Shown here in pieces: positions 51,867 through 60,061 of a stretch of DNA of 64,000 nucleotides. The notes beneath the pieces were generated by a model. That model saw only the letters and a list, made by a program, of their open reading frames with translations, did not search any database and had not been told where the DNA came from. The stretch lies in NCBI RefSeq assembly GCF_003418935.1, contig NZ_QVMT01000003.1, forward strand, positions 558,001-622,000. The letters are read 5' to 3'. Both the position numbers and the translations under genes were made by a program. The stretch's first letter is position 1, and each line of letters begins with the position of its first letter. Source of the stretch: Emticicia sp. C21 (GTDB lineage: Bacteria; Bacteroidota; Bacteroidia; Cytophagales; Spirosomataceae).

Positions 51867-53642
51867 CTACTCACACCCCTTTATCTCCGCCTTAAACACA
51901 CTCCCCGTTTGCGCCTGAAAAGTGCCTTGCAGCGAGATACTTTTACCTGCCTGATAGGTGGTATTAATGCCTGTTGGGATGGTTTGGGTAGAAGTAATAG
52001 TATTAATTGCCTGATTTGTTCCGGAAGTAGCATTGCCACTCAAAGTAGCCGCAGTGGGAGTAATGATAATACTATTACTGGCTACACTGGTTTCATTATT
52101 CACCGTACAGGTAGCAGTGTATGTTCCGGCAGTATTGACCTCAATACTATTGCCCGTTGCCCCATTAGACCAGTTGATGATTCCTGCACAGTTAGTAGCT
52201 GTTAGAGTATAGGTTTTTCCTTCACAGAAATTAGTAGCTGGCTGACAGGCAGTCATTTTTACTACCCAGAAGTCTTCCTGCCCCTGCGATGCCTTGGTTT
52301 TATCTCCTGAAATACCTGAGCTGGAAAAACCGGCTAATAGATACTCTCCACTCTCTACTGGAATCATTGAAGACAGATAATCATAGCCATCTCCACCAAA
52401 ACGCTTATCCCAGAGTTTTTCACCGTCTTTGTTGATTTTGACTGTCCAAAAATCATATGTTCCTTCTGAGTTTTCAGTCCTGTCGCCAGTAGCATCTGAG
52501 TCAGAATACCCAGATAATAAGTACCCTCCATCAGTGTCCGTCACCATTGCCGTCGGAATATCAAACATATTGCCACCGTAGCGTTTGTCCCAAAGCTTAT
52601 TGCCATTGGGGTCTACTTTTACAATCCAGAAATCATATCCTCCTTGTGAAGGCTGTGTTCTATCTCCCGAAACGCCTGACATCGACTGTCCCCCTAATAA
52701 ATAATTGCCATCACTGGTCGGTAAAAGCACGTCCATCCAATCAGTAGCAGAACCACCAAAACGCCTGTCCCATAATTTATTGCCATTACCATCAATTTTT
52801 ACAAGCCAATAGTCTTGACCACCTCTTGAATCCTCAGTTCTATCTCCGGAAATGCCTGAAGCAGAAACACCACCTAATAGATAAAATCCATCATCAGTTT
52901 TAACAATTGAGGTTAAAGCATCATTATTACTTCCGCCAAAACGTTTGTCCCATACTTTATTACCGTTGACGTCAATTTTTACTACCCAGTAGTCACTATC
53001 ACCTCTTGAGTCTTCTGTTCTATCTCCTGAAATGGCTGAATTGGAACCTCCTCCTAATAAAAAACCTCCATCAGTGGTGGCACACACCCTCCTCAATGCA
53101 TCCTCACCGCTTCCGCCAAAGCGCTTGTCCCATAATTTATTTCCATTAAAATCGATTTTCACGAGCCAATAGTCAGATTGCCCATGCGAAGCCTCTGTTT
53201 TATCGCCTGAAGCACCAGAAAAGGAAAATCCACTTAATAGATAACCGCCATCGGCAGTAGGAAGTATTGAACGTACTTCCTGATAGCTATCTCCACCAAA
53301 GCGTTTATCCCAGAGCTTAGTACCATTTGCATCAGTCTTTACTATCCAGAAATCCCATATTCCCTGCGGTGCCTGACTTTTATCTGCCGAAATATCAGAG
53401 CCGGAAGTTCCTCCCAGTAAATATCCTCCATCAGCAGTTGTAATCATTGTATTAATAGCATCATAGGCATTTCCGCCAAAGGTTTTATCCCAGACCTTCA
53501 TTGGAGCACTTCCGCAAATAAGCCCACTGATAACAGGCGCAGCCGGTGGTGTTTGAATGACTTGTGTTTTTTTTATAGTCGAAACTTGAGCAAATAGAAT
53601 AGAGGTACAACAACTAAATAAAAACAGTAAAATTCTCTTCAC
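51867..53642 (-). CDS. secreted seven-bladed propeller with coathanger-type C-terminus (paralogue 3)
   Basis: 591 residues starting at a GTG. The signal peptide ([18 protein letters not shown]) matches paralogue 1. Seven WDK-(R/T)-F-G-G blades, the Ig-like segment ([15 protein letters not shown]) and the coathanger end ([12 protein letters not shown]...IKGCE) are all present. Its promoter and leader region resemble those of paralogue 1, while its last ~100 bp resemble paralogue 2. Confidence 0.83.
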   Translation of the reverse strand: MKRILLFLFSCCTSILFAQVSTIKKTQVIQTPPAAPVISGLICGSAPMKVWDKTFGGNAYDAINTMITTADGGYLLGGTSGSDISADKSQAPQGIWDFWIVKTDANGTKLWDKRFGGDSYQEVRSILPTADGGYLLSGFSFSGASGDKTEASHGQSDYWLVKIDFNGNKLWDKRFGGSGEDALRRVCATTDGGFLLGGGSNSAISGDRTEDSRGDSDYWVVKIDVNGNKVWDKRFGGSNNDALTSIVKTDDGFYLLGGVSASGISGDRTEDSRGGQDYWLVKIDGNGNKLWDRRFGGSATDWMDVLLPTSDGNYLLGGQSMSGVSGDRTQPSQGGYDFWIVKVDPNGNKLWDKRYGGNMFDIPTAMVTDTDGGYLLSGYSDSDATGDRTENSEGTYDFWTVKINKDGEKLWDKRFGGDGYDYLSSMIPVESGEYLLAGFSSSGISGDKTKASQGQEDFWVVKMTACQPATNFCEGKTYTLTATNCAGIINWSNGATGNSIEVNTAGTYTATCTVNNETSVASNSIIITPTAATLSGNATSGTNQAINTITSTQTIPTGINTTYQAGKSISLQGTFQAQTGSVFKAEIKGCE

Positions 53643-53693
53643 AGTAGTGTTTGGTATGAGGTTAAAAACTTTTTAGTCCGGTTAATTCAAAAG

Positions 53694-53701
53694 CAAATAT
53701 A
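53694..53701 (-). promoter_or_regulatory. -7 box of propeller paralogue 3
   Basis: The complement is TATATTTG, 52 bp before the GTG start. Confidence 0.5.
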
Positions 53702-53900
53702 CAAAAAATAAAAACGCCGGATAACCCCACCATTTATTATCCGACCGCTCAAAGCCATTTATATCTACCTGAACTCCTTTAAGTTAAATTGTAGTACTAA
53801 GATATATCAACCAATTGGCTTTAGTCAAAATTTCACCGATAGTGAACTATCTTTTGTCTCGCTTTTTTATCTGTCAAAACAACCACAAGCTAAATGTAAA

Positions 53901-54464
53901 TCAATTTCTTTTTACCCATGTTGGTACATCAGTTATTTTATTCCATTCAAATACTATATCACCCATATTATCAAGTGGAGAAAAGTAGTCTATTTTGCCT
54001 AAGAAATTTGTTTGCAAAGTGCTGCTTGTACAATTGCAATTTAGCTGCTGAACACGGGCAGGAAAAAGTTTGTAAAATTTTAGACGCTTCTCTAACAATA
54101 CCTCATCTTTATTTACACCGTCAGGTGGAGCCTCTACGCCGTTGATGTAAAGTTTTGTAGCTGTTAATTCTACTATCTCATTTTTATTGGTATAGGTAAA
54201 TTCTACTCTATATTCAGGAAATTGATTTTTTACTACAGGTATATAATAAAACCCGGTACCATCATCTCTGAAAGTGAGCCGTTTCTCTAATTTTGTCACC
54301 TCATTGTTTTTTATGTCTTCATCAGAAAAAACTTTTAAAGGACTATTACCACCAAAAGTACCTTTAAGGCATGGAGCCAGACTCTCGGTTTGGCTATCTC
54401 CGCAACCAGCTACCACGACACAAATTATACTTAAAGAAAAGAATAAAAGAAGAGATTTTTTCAT
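53901..54464 (-). CDS. lipoprotein of unknown function
   Basis: 187 residues. The signal peptide ends in the lipobox VVAGC (Cys21). The mature domain has GTFGGNSPLKVF, RLTFRDDGTGFYYIP and a late NCNCTSS. The calycin-like strand pattern (about eight strands ending in FEWNKI) is only suggestive. A -7 box TATATTTG (complement of 54545-54552) is upstream. The 258 bp gap downstream of it, before paralogue 3's promoter, shows no other structure. Confidence 0.68.
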   Translation of the reverse strand: MKKSLLLFFSLSIICVVVAGCGDSQTESLAPCLKGTFGGNSPLKVFSDEDIKNNEVTKLEKRLTFRDDGTGFYYIPVVKNQFPEYRVEFTYTNKNEIVELTATKLYINGVEAPPDGVNKDEVLLEKRLKFYKLFPARVQQLNCNCTSSTLQTNFLGKIDYFSPLDNMGDIVFEWNKITDVPTWVKRN

Positions 54465-54544
54465 ATAAAAGTAGTTTAGATTTTAGTCACTTTCTGTTTA
54501 TAATGGGTTACTTTCGTAAAGTCGAAATTAACTATAAACCAGGA

Positions 54545-54552
54545 CAAATATA
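54545..54552 (-). promoter_or_regulatory. -7 box of the lipoprotein gene
   Basis: The complement is TATATTTG, 81 bp before the ATG. Confidence 0.4.
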
Positions 54553-54573
54553 CAAATTTCACCACAACCCAAA

Positions 54574-54600
54574 AATAAAAAAAACAGCCATAAAGCTGTT
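54574..54600 (-). terminator. terminator of the AMP nucleosidase gene
   Basis: In the minus direction AACAGC-TTTATG-GCTGTT is followed by TTTTTTTATTTTT, about 55 bp after the stop. Confidence 0.65.
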
Positions 54601-54630
54601 TACTGTTTACGTCGATAAGGGAGTTGAGTC

Positions 54631-54649
54631 CCCCTTTAGGGGCTAAGGG
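54631..54649. repeat. CCCCTTTAGGGG spacer repeat, copy 2
   Basis: It has the same CCCCTTTAGGGG core as at 51846, here just after the end of the AMP nucleosidase gene. Confidence 0.5.
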
Positions 54650-54656
54650 TTGTCCT

Positions 54657-55430
54657 CTACTCAAACCTCAAATGCTTCACCGATTCGCCAGAATTGGCTA
54701 GTTCTTCTAAAGAATCAATACCAATCTGTAAATGGTTTTTTACGAAACTGCCTGTCACTTTTTTGTCGCTTTCTTCGGTTTTTACGCCGTCCGGCGTCAT
54801 AGGGCTATCAGAAACTAATAGCAATGCGCCATGCGGGATAGAGTTTACAAAACCTACAATAAAGATAGTAGCGGTTTCCATATCAATCGCCATCGCACGT
54901 ATCTCGCGTAGATAATCCTTAAAAACCGTATCATGCTCCCATACGCGGCGGTTAGTAGTATACACTGTTCCGGTCAGGTAATCTAACTCATGTTTCTTAA
55001 TCATCGAGCTAACGGCCCTCTGTAAACGAAACGACGGTAAGGCAGGAATCTCTGGACGGGCATAATCGTTGCTGGTTCCTTCTCCGCGAATGGCCGCAAT
55101 CGGTAGAATCAAATCTCCTACACGGGTTGTTTTCTTTAAGCCACCGCACTTACCTAAGAATAATACTGCTTTTGGGTCAATCGCCGAGAGTAAATCCATT
55201 ACCGTTGCCGCCATGGCACTACCCATCCCGAAATTGATAATGGTGATGTGCCCCGCCGAGGCAGTCTGCATGGGTTTATCTTTGCCTTTCACTTCTACAT
55301 CAAACATCTCGGCAAACATATCTACGTAGTTATGAAAATTCGTCAGCAGAATATACGGTTTAAACTCTGATAGGGCAGTGCCTGTGTATCTGGGAAGCCA
55401 GTTTGCAACAATCTCTTCTTTTTTCTCCAT
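54657..55430 (-). CDS. amn: AMP nucleosidase
   Basis: 257 residues, the short Bacteroidota form. The phosphorylase/nucleosidase fold is shown by NFGMGSAMAATVMDLL, FLGKCGGLKKTTRVGDLILP and the substrate loop MAIDMETATIF with its Glu. It cleaves AMP to adenine and ribose 5-phosphate, helping to control the adenylate pool. It is divergent from the HsdR_N gene and monocistronic. Confidence 0.92.
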   Translation of the reverse strand: MEKKEEIVANWLPRYTGTALSEFKPYILLTNFHNYVDMFAEMFDVEVKGKDKPMQTASAGHITIINFGMGSAMAATVMDLLSAIDPKAVLFLGKCGGLKKTTRVGDLILPIAAIRGEGTSNDYARPEIPALPSFRLQRAVSSMIKKHELDYLTGTVYTTNRRVWEHDTVFKDYLREIRAMAIDMETATIFIVGFVNSIPHGALLLVSDSPMTPDGVKTEESDKKVTGSFVKNHLQIGIDSLEELANSGESVKHLRFE

Positions 55431-55518
55431 AATAAATCTATTTTTGTTATAAAATTAGGTTCAATTACGCAAAACCAAATAGAGGCTTTGATAATTTAAC
55501 GCATTGTTAATAGGAAAG

Positions 55519-55962
55519 ATGATACAGCTAAACCTACCACCTTTCGACCACAAAATTAAGGAAATTAAGGGAAAAATCTGCATTTTTGACGGTATCCGTC
55601 GAAAATATCTGGTTCTCACCCCCGAAGAGTGGGTAAGGCAGCACTTTGTGCACCTGCTCATTAACCATTACGAATACTCCAAAAACCTGATTCGTTTAGA
55701 GGGCGGACTGAAATATAACCGGTTACAAAAACGCTCCGACATTGTCATATTCGATAATGACGGTCTGCCCTTTCTTCTGATAGAATGCAAAGCCCCCGAA
55801 GTACCCATCAATCAGGCGGTGATTGAGCAGGCTTCCCGTTATAATCTTACTTTGAAGTGCCCGCACATTGCTATTACCAATGGTTTGAAGACTTTTTGTT
55901 TTGAGATTGATTTTGTGAGCCAGGGCTTTCGGCAGTTGCAGGATATACCTAGAAGAATTTAG
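55519..55962 (+). CDS. stand-alone HsdR_N-type nuclease-domain protein
   Basis: 147 residues from the ATG at 55519 (a TTG 15 bp earlier is less likely). RSDIVIFDNDGLPFLLIECKAP (~72-93) is the PD-(D/E)xK core: Asp, then E-C-K. The N-terminal helical part with EWVRQHFVHLLI matches the type I restriction HsdR N-terminal domain. No helicase, HsdM or HsdS genes adjoin it, so it is not a type I system; this single-domain form is common in Bacteroidota with unknown function. Its TAG stop is the first triplet of the satellite block that follows. Confidence 0.82.
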   Translation: MIQLNLPPFDHKIKEIKGKICIFDGIRRKYLVLTPEEWVRQHFVHLLINHYEYSKNLIRLEGGLKYNRLQKRSDIVIFDNDGLPFLLIECKAPEVPINQAVIEQASRYNLTLKCPHIAITNGLKTFCFEIDFVSQGFRQLQDIPRRI

Positions 55963-56147
55963 TGATTGAGTGAGTTAGTGATTGAGTGATTTAGTGAATG
56001 AGTGATTGATTGAATTAGTGATTAGAATGGCGAATTACGAATTAATGAATTAGTGAATAAATCAATAATTGATAATTTGTTATTAGTGAATTCAATATTA
56101 AATAATCACTCAATCACTAATTCACTCAATCACTCAATCACACAATA
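55960..56147. repeat. TCACTCAA satellite block, copy 1
   Basis: Imperfect tandem AGTGATTG units on the left (55960-56035) and AATCACTC units on the right (56101-56147) are inverted with respect to each other, so the block folds into a large hairpin. A second such block is at 56918. Confidence 0.78.
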
Positions 56148-56188
56148 AAAATATCTCCACAATACTTTTCATTCTCCCAAAAAACTCC

Positions 56189-56196
56189 TACCTTTG
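56189..56196 (+). promoter_or_regulatory. -7 box of the rpsF operon
   Basis: TACCTTTG is the exact TAnnTTTG form, 53 bp before the rpsF ATG. The upstream TTTTCATTCTCCCAAAAAA recurs before the RNA ligase gene at 57796. Confidence 0.6.
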
Positions 56197-56249
56197 CACC
56201 CTCATTTTTGAGAACAAATCTTTAATTTTATTTAAACACTGTTTTTAGT

Positions 56250-56648
56250 ATGTTTCAAAACCAGTATGAGACAGTTTTCATTTTAACTCCCGTTTTATCT
56301 GATACCCAGATAAAGGAAGCTGTCGAAAAATTCAAAAAAACATTGACTGATAATGGTGCTGAGTTAGTTCACGAAGAGCATTGGGGTCTTCGCAAACTGG
56401 CATATACCATTCAGCACAAAAATACGGGTTATTATCAGTTGTTCCAGTACAAAGCTGACGCGAAAATCGTGGCAACGCTGGAAACCGATTTCAAACGTGA
56501 TGAGCGTGTTATGCGTTATTTGACTACAAAACTAGACAAATATGCTCTTGACTATAGCGACCGCCGTAGCAAAGGCTTAATTGGTAAGAAAAGTTCTGAA
56601 CCTGCTAAAGCTGACAAAGCAGAAGCAACAACCGAAGAAAACGCATAA
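56250..56648 (+). CDS. rpsF: 30S ribosomal protein S6
   Basis: 132 residues. The S6 core ([64 protein letters not shown]) is complete. An Ala/Glu/Lys-rich C-terminal tail ([13 protein letters not shown]) follows, as is usual in Bacteroidota. S6 binds S18 on the small-subunit platform. Its stop overlaps the rpsR start (TAATG), giving translational coupling. Confidence 0.98.
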   Translation: MFQNQYETVFILTPVLSDTQIKEAVEKFKKTLTDNGAELVHEEHWGLRKLAYTIQHKNTGYYQLFQYKADAKIVATLETDFKRDERVMRYLTTKLDKYALDYSDRRSKGLIGKKSSEPAKADKAEATTEENA

Positions 56649-56917
56649 TGAGAAATAACACAATGTCATTGGTAAACGACCCTGTAGACAGAAAAGATAC
56701 AGCTCGTAAAAAATATTGCCGCTTCAAAAAAGCAGGTATCAAATTTGTTGATTACAAAGACCCGAATTTCTTATTGAAATTTGTGAATGAGCAAGGTAAA
56801 ATCCTTCCTCGTCGTCTGACGGGCAATAGCCTTAAATTCCAACGCAAAGTTTCGGTAGCCATCAAACGTGCTCGTCACCTGGCCCTATTACCATTCGTAG
56901 CAGACGGACTTAAATAA
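56648..56917 (+). CDS. rpsR: 30S ribosomal protein S18
   Basis: 89 residues. The core [39 protein letters not shown]...[12 protein letters not shown] is canonical. I take the ATG overlapping the rpsF stop; a second ATG at 56663 (MSLVNDP) would give 84 residues and is possible. It pairs with S6 in the ribosome. It is followed by a satellite block before rplI. Confidence 0.96.
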   Translation: MRNNTMSLVNDPVDRKDTARKKYCRFKKAGIKFVDYKDPNFLLKFVNEQGKILPRRLTGNSLKFQRKVSVAIKRARHLALLPFVADGLK

Positions 56918-57060
56918 TTTAGTGATTTAGCGATTGAGCGGCCGCCGCGCGGTGAATTAGTGATTAGGAAGCTATCGCTTCAGTGAATAAATGTGATTTA
57001 ATAATCACTCAATCACACAATCACACAATCACACAATCACTCAATCACTCAATCGCCTAA
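56918..57060. repeat. TCACTCAA satellite block, copy 2, inside the ribosomal operon
   Basis: Left units TTAGTGATTTAGCGATTGAG and right units AATCACACAATCAC are inverted. A GC-rich insert (GCGGCCGCCGCGCGG) lies in the left arm. It fills the whole rpsR-rplI gap. Confidence 0.78.
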
Positions 57061-57087
57061 TGAAATATCTCATTCACAAGTATCAAG

Positions 57088-57531
57088 ATGGAAATAATAT
57101 TAAAAACTGATATAGTAGGGTTAGGCTACAAAAATGATCTGGTTGTTGTAAAGCCAGGTTATGCCCGTAACTACCTTATTCCCCAAGGCTTTGCACAATT
57201 AGCCACTGCGTCGAATCGCAAGGTTTTAGCAGAAAACCTTAAACAAGCTGCCCACAAAGCAGAGAAAATCAAAACTGAAGCTTTGGCTACAGCAGAGGCT
57301 ATCGGCAGTATCGAAATCACTATCCCTATGAAAACAGGTGAGAGTGGTCGTATCTTCGGTCGTGTAACTAACACACAAGTGGCAGATGCCTTGAAAGAAA
57401 AAGGCTATGACATCGACCGTAAGAAAATCGTTTTAGAAGATATCAAAAACGTAGGTGACTACGCAGCTACTGTTGACCTTCATAAAGAAGTGAAACAAAA
57501 AGTAACTGTAAAAGTAGTTGCTGAAGCGTAA
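57088..57531 (+). CDS. rplI: 50S ribosomal protein L9
   Basis: 147 residues. The N-terminal signature (MEIILKTDIVGLGYKNDLVVVKPGYARNYLIPQGFA) and C-terminal domain (ESGRIFGRVTNTQVADAL) are complete. It binds 23S rRNA near the L1 stalk. It is the third gene of the rpsF-rpsR-rplI order, here separated by the satellite block, and is followed by a strong terminator. Confidence 0.98.
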   Translation: MEIILKTDIVGLGYKNDLVVVKPGYARNYLIPQGFAQLATASNRKVLAENLKQAAHKAEKIKTEALATAEAIGSIEITIPMKTGESGRIFGRVTNTQVADALKEKGYDIDRKKIVLEDIKNVGDYAATVDLHKEVKQKVTVKVVAEA

Positions 57532-57553
57532 TCGTTTTATATACGATATATTT

Positions 57554-57590
57554 AAAAAAGGTCTTTCTCTTTGGGGAAAGGCCTTTTTTT
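57554..57590 (+). terminator. intrinsic terminator after rplI
   Basis: AAAAAAGGTCTTTC / GGAAAGGCCTTTTTTT with a short TCTTTGG loop. Confidence 0.85.
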
Positions 57591-57623
57591 GTTTGAAAAC
57601 TCGCCTAATATTTGTCTGTAAAT

Positions 57624-57773
57624 GACAGCGAATGAAACGGTTCGCCTTCGCCGTCTAAGACAACAAAGGTTTATTTTCGTATACATCGCCGGACTTAAGT
57701 CCGGCTTACATATAAATTATTCCTTTGTTAATTTAGACGGCGACCGCGACGGCGAACCGTTTCATTCGCTGTC
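57624..57773. repeat. 150 bp MITE-like inverted-repeat element, copy 1
   Basis: Its outer arms are 23 perfect bases (GACAGCGAATGAAACGGTTC... and complement), continuing imperfectly inward. The centre is the palindrome GCCGGACTTAAGTCCGGC, and inner flanks are ACAACAAAGG / CCTTTGTTAATTTAG. Copy 2 at 63273 has the same length and core but different outer arms. It encodes nothing. Confidence 0.85.
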
Positions 57774-57817
57774 GTCATAGAGCCGAGGCACAATTTCATT
57801 CTTCCAAAAAATCTCCC

Positions 57818-57825
57818 TACCTTTA
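57818..57825 (+). promoter_or_regulatory. -7-like box of the RNA-repair operon
   Basis: TACCTTTA in the context TTCATTCTTCCAAAAAAT, nearly the same as the rpsF promoter region. It lies 129 bp before the ligase ATG. Confidence 0.45.
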
Positions 57826-57954
57826 CAAAAAAATTACTCAAACTCCTATAATTCTTGAGAAACCATGTAATGCGTATCCAAACATCATCGACAGTAACTT
57901 GCTGATAATCAGCAGGATGCTATGGTATTGTTCAGGATTTAATTAAATTACAAA

Positions 57955-58665
57955 ATGGCAATTTCAAGAAAATATGGAAGAACGTACCATTATCCGTTTT
58001 CTCCGGGTACGACTTCCGACGATAGAATCAATGAGACTTATTGGAACGATTTCCAACAGATACCGCGCATTGTCCACACCGAAAAACTCGATGGTGAAAA
58101 CAATTGCCTGAGCCGCTATGGGGTCTTTGCGCGCTCGCACGCCACTCCAACCACCTCACCGTGGACACAACAGATACGCCAGCATTGGGAGCTATTAAAG
58201 AATGACCTGGGCGATTACGAGATTTTCGGCGAAAACCTGTACGCCATCCACTCCATCGAGTACCGGAAACTCCCATCGCATTACTTTGTCTTTGGTATCA
58301 GGCAATCAGACCATTGGCTCTCTTGGGAAGAAACTCAGTTTATAGCCCAATTATTCGATTTACCAGTGGTAAATGTCTTGGGCGAAGCAACCATGCCTAT
58401 GCTTCAGCAAAATTTTGAGGCAGACGTACTGGCAAAGATTTCGCAGCCAAGCGTATTCGATTCTTATGATGTATCAACGCAAAAACCGTGTACTATAGAG
58501 GGCATCGTAAGCCGCAATATGGCAGAATATCCGGTAGACGATTTTGCTGCAAATGTTTTAAAATACGTAAGAAAAGGACACGTAAAAACCGACGAGCACT
58601 GGACACGCAACTGGAAACGCGCAGCCCTGCTACACGAAAAAGGAGGTGAAAGATGTGGCAATTAA
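57955..58665 (+). CDS. ATP-dependent RNA ligase family protein
   Basis: 236 residues. Nucleotidyltransferase motifs: motif I K44-L-D46-G47 (TEKLDGEN, with Lys as the AMP-bearing residue), motif III-like FGENLYA (91-97), motif IV E182-G183 (IEGIVSRN) and motif V K203/K207 (LKYVRKGH). The family seals 3'-OH/5'-phosphate RNA ends. The next gene overlaps it by 13 bp and supplies end-healing activities, so the two form an RNA-repair operon. The RNA substrate in the cell is not known. Confidence 0.9.
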   Translation: MAISRKYGRTYHYPFSPGTTSDDRINETYWNDFQQIPRIVHTEKLDGENNCLSRYGVFARSHATPTTSPWTQQIRQHWELLKNDLGDYEIFGENLYAIHSIEYRKLPSHYFVFGIRQSDHWLSWEETQFIAQLFDLPVVNVLGEATMPMLQQNFEADVLAKISQPSVFDSYDVSTQKPCTIEGIVSRNMAEYPVDDFAANVLKYVRKGHVKTDEHWTRNWKRAALLHEKGGERCGN

Positions 58666-59762
58666 GCAAAAATAAAACATGGGAGCACCTTTACGAAACC
58701 TTTGCGTGGGTGCGTGATATGCGAGGAGTGCCGCAGGATGCCCGCCACCACGCCGAGGGCGATGTAGAAGTGCATACCAGAATGGTGGTTGAGGAACTTT
58801 GTAATCTACCTGAATTTCAGGCTTTGGATATAGAGGCACAGGAAATTCTGTGGGCTGCTGCTTTGATGCATGATATTGAAAAACGCTCAACGACGGTGTT
58901 CGAACAAGATGGTAGCATCACCTCAAAAGGACATGCCAAAAAAGGGGAGAGGACAGTCAGACAAATACTGTATAGGGAAATACCAACCCCTTTTGCCATC
59001 CGCGAAGCCGTTGCTAAACTGGTGCGCTATCATGGCCTGCCTCTTTGGATTTTTGAGAAGGAAAACCCAGAAAAAGCACTGTTTGCAGCAAGTCTGGAAG
59101 TAAATACCCAATGGCTCATGTTGCTGGCAAAGGCCGATGTATTGGGCAGAATGTGTGCCGATAAAGCAGAGCTATTGTATAAAGTGGAGTTATTCAAAGA
59201 GTTTTGCATAGAGAAAGATTGTTGGGGCAAACCCAGAGCTTTCCCCTCTGATTTAGCAAGATTTGAGTATTTCAATAAAGAGGCCCGCAGCGCAGATTAC
59301 GAGCCTTATCAGGATAAAGACAGCTTTTTTGAGGTGATTATCTTATCGGCTTTGCCGGGTACCGGAAAGGATACCTATATTCAGAAGAATTTGCCTAATA
59401 TACCTGTAATTAGCCTGGATGATATCCGAAGAGAACTGAAAATCAGTCCGACAGATAAGGAAAACAATGGCAAGGTGATACAATTGGCAAAAGAGCAGGC
59501 GCGTATCTATTTGCGTAAGAAGCAGTCTTTTGTCTGGAATGCCACCAACATCACCCGTCAGATGCGACAACAACTGATAGATTTAATGGTCACGTATGGG
59601 GCAACTGTGAAATTGGTTTATCTCGAAGTACCCTATCAGCAATTAGCAAATCAGAACAGAAACCGTGAGCACGTAGTACCTGCGAATATATTAGAGCGAA
59701 TGATAGAAAAACTGGAAGTCCCCCAACTGGATGAGGCGCATGCGGTGGTTTATGTAGTTTAA
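58653..59762 (+). CDS. HD-Pnk: HD phosphoesterase fused to polynucleotide kinase
   Basis: 369 residues. The N-terminal HD domain (~30-160) carries H41, H73-D74 (LMHDIEK) and H94. The C-terminal kinase (~225-369) has P-loop GTGKDT (236-241), the catalytic D256 of SLDDIRR and a late Arg-rich lid (NQNRNREH). This matches the bifunctional end-healing enzyme studied in Runella slithyformis: the HD part removes 2',3'-cyclic or 2'/3' phosphates and the kinase phosphorylates 5'-OH ends, giving the ends that the ligase seals. A good ribosome-binding site (GGAGGTG) precedes the ATG inside the ligase gene. Confidence 0.92.
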   Translation: MWQLSKNKTWEHLYETFAWVRDMRGVPQDARHHAEGDVEVHTRMVVEELCNLPEFQALDIEAQEILWAAALMHDIEKRSTTVFEQDGSITSKGHAKKGERTVRQILYREIPTPFAIREAVAKLVRYHGLPLWIFEKENPEKALFAASLEVNTQWLMLLAKADVLGRMCADKAELLYKVELFKEFCIEKDCWGKPRAFPSDLARFEYFNKEARSADYEPYQDKDSFFEVIILSALPGTGKDTYIQKNLPNIPVISLDDIRRELKISPTDKENNGKVIQLAKEQARIYLRKKQSFVWNATNITRQMRQQLIDLMVTYGATVKLVYLEVPYQQLANQNRNREHVVPANILERMIEKLEVPQLDEAHAVVYVV

Positions 59763-59792
59763 AAATCACCTCACTCAATATCCATCCAAAGA

Positions 59793-59820
59793 GTGTCTGC
59801 TCTTTTTAAAGAGCAGACAC
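59793..59820. terminator. hairpin after the RNA-repair operon
   Basis: A perfect 13-base stem GTGTCTGCTCTTT / AAAGAGCAGACAC with a TT loop. There is no U-run, so it may be a processed or REP-type structure rather than a classical terminator. Confidence 0.55.
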
Positions 59821-59969
59821 CATAAAAAATTAAATATAACAACTAAAAATGGTAACCATAAAACATCATTTCCTGTCTGAGTACGATTAAAAAATGTGAA
59901 GAGTACTATTTTTTAGCAAAGGCTTTTCAGTTTTTTAATTGTACGAGTTTAAATGATGGCTGCTTTTTG

Positions 59970-59997
59970 GTTACTTTTTGCAGCAACAAAAAGTAAC
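59970..59997. repeat. GTTACTTTTTG hairpin
   Basis: GTTACTTTTTG / CAAAAAGTAAC with a CAGCAA loop, at the end of a ~300 bp gene-free stretch and just before the 3' end of nspC. Confidence 0.6.
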
Positions 59998-60061
59998 AAC
60001 CCGGGACTATGAAAAACAAGATAATTTAAAGCGAGCACTGAATAATACATTTTACAAAAAA

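Noticed and set aside
55519-55962. Possible type I restriction system because of the HsdR_N domain
   Set aside because: No helicase part, HsdM or HsdS gene is present on either side; the neighbours are AMP nucleosidase and ribosomal proteins. The stand-alone form is a common Bacteroidota gene.
55960-57060. CRISPR-like array suggested by the repeated AATCACTC units
   Set aside because: Units are ~8 bp, without spacers of constant length or unique sequence, and are inverted halves of a hairpin. No cas gene is present.
57624-57773. Riboswitch or attenuator after rplI
   Set aside because: The element follows a strong terminator, recurs at an unrelated locus and is a near-perfect inverted repeat without the asymmetry of a riboswitch.
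59970-59997. tRNA or other structured RNA between HD-Pnk and nspC
   Set aside because: Only two simple hairpins are present; no cloverleaf, T-arm or anticodon loop could be drawn.
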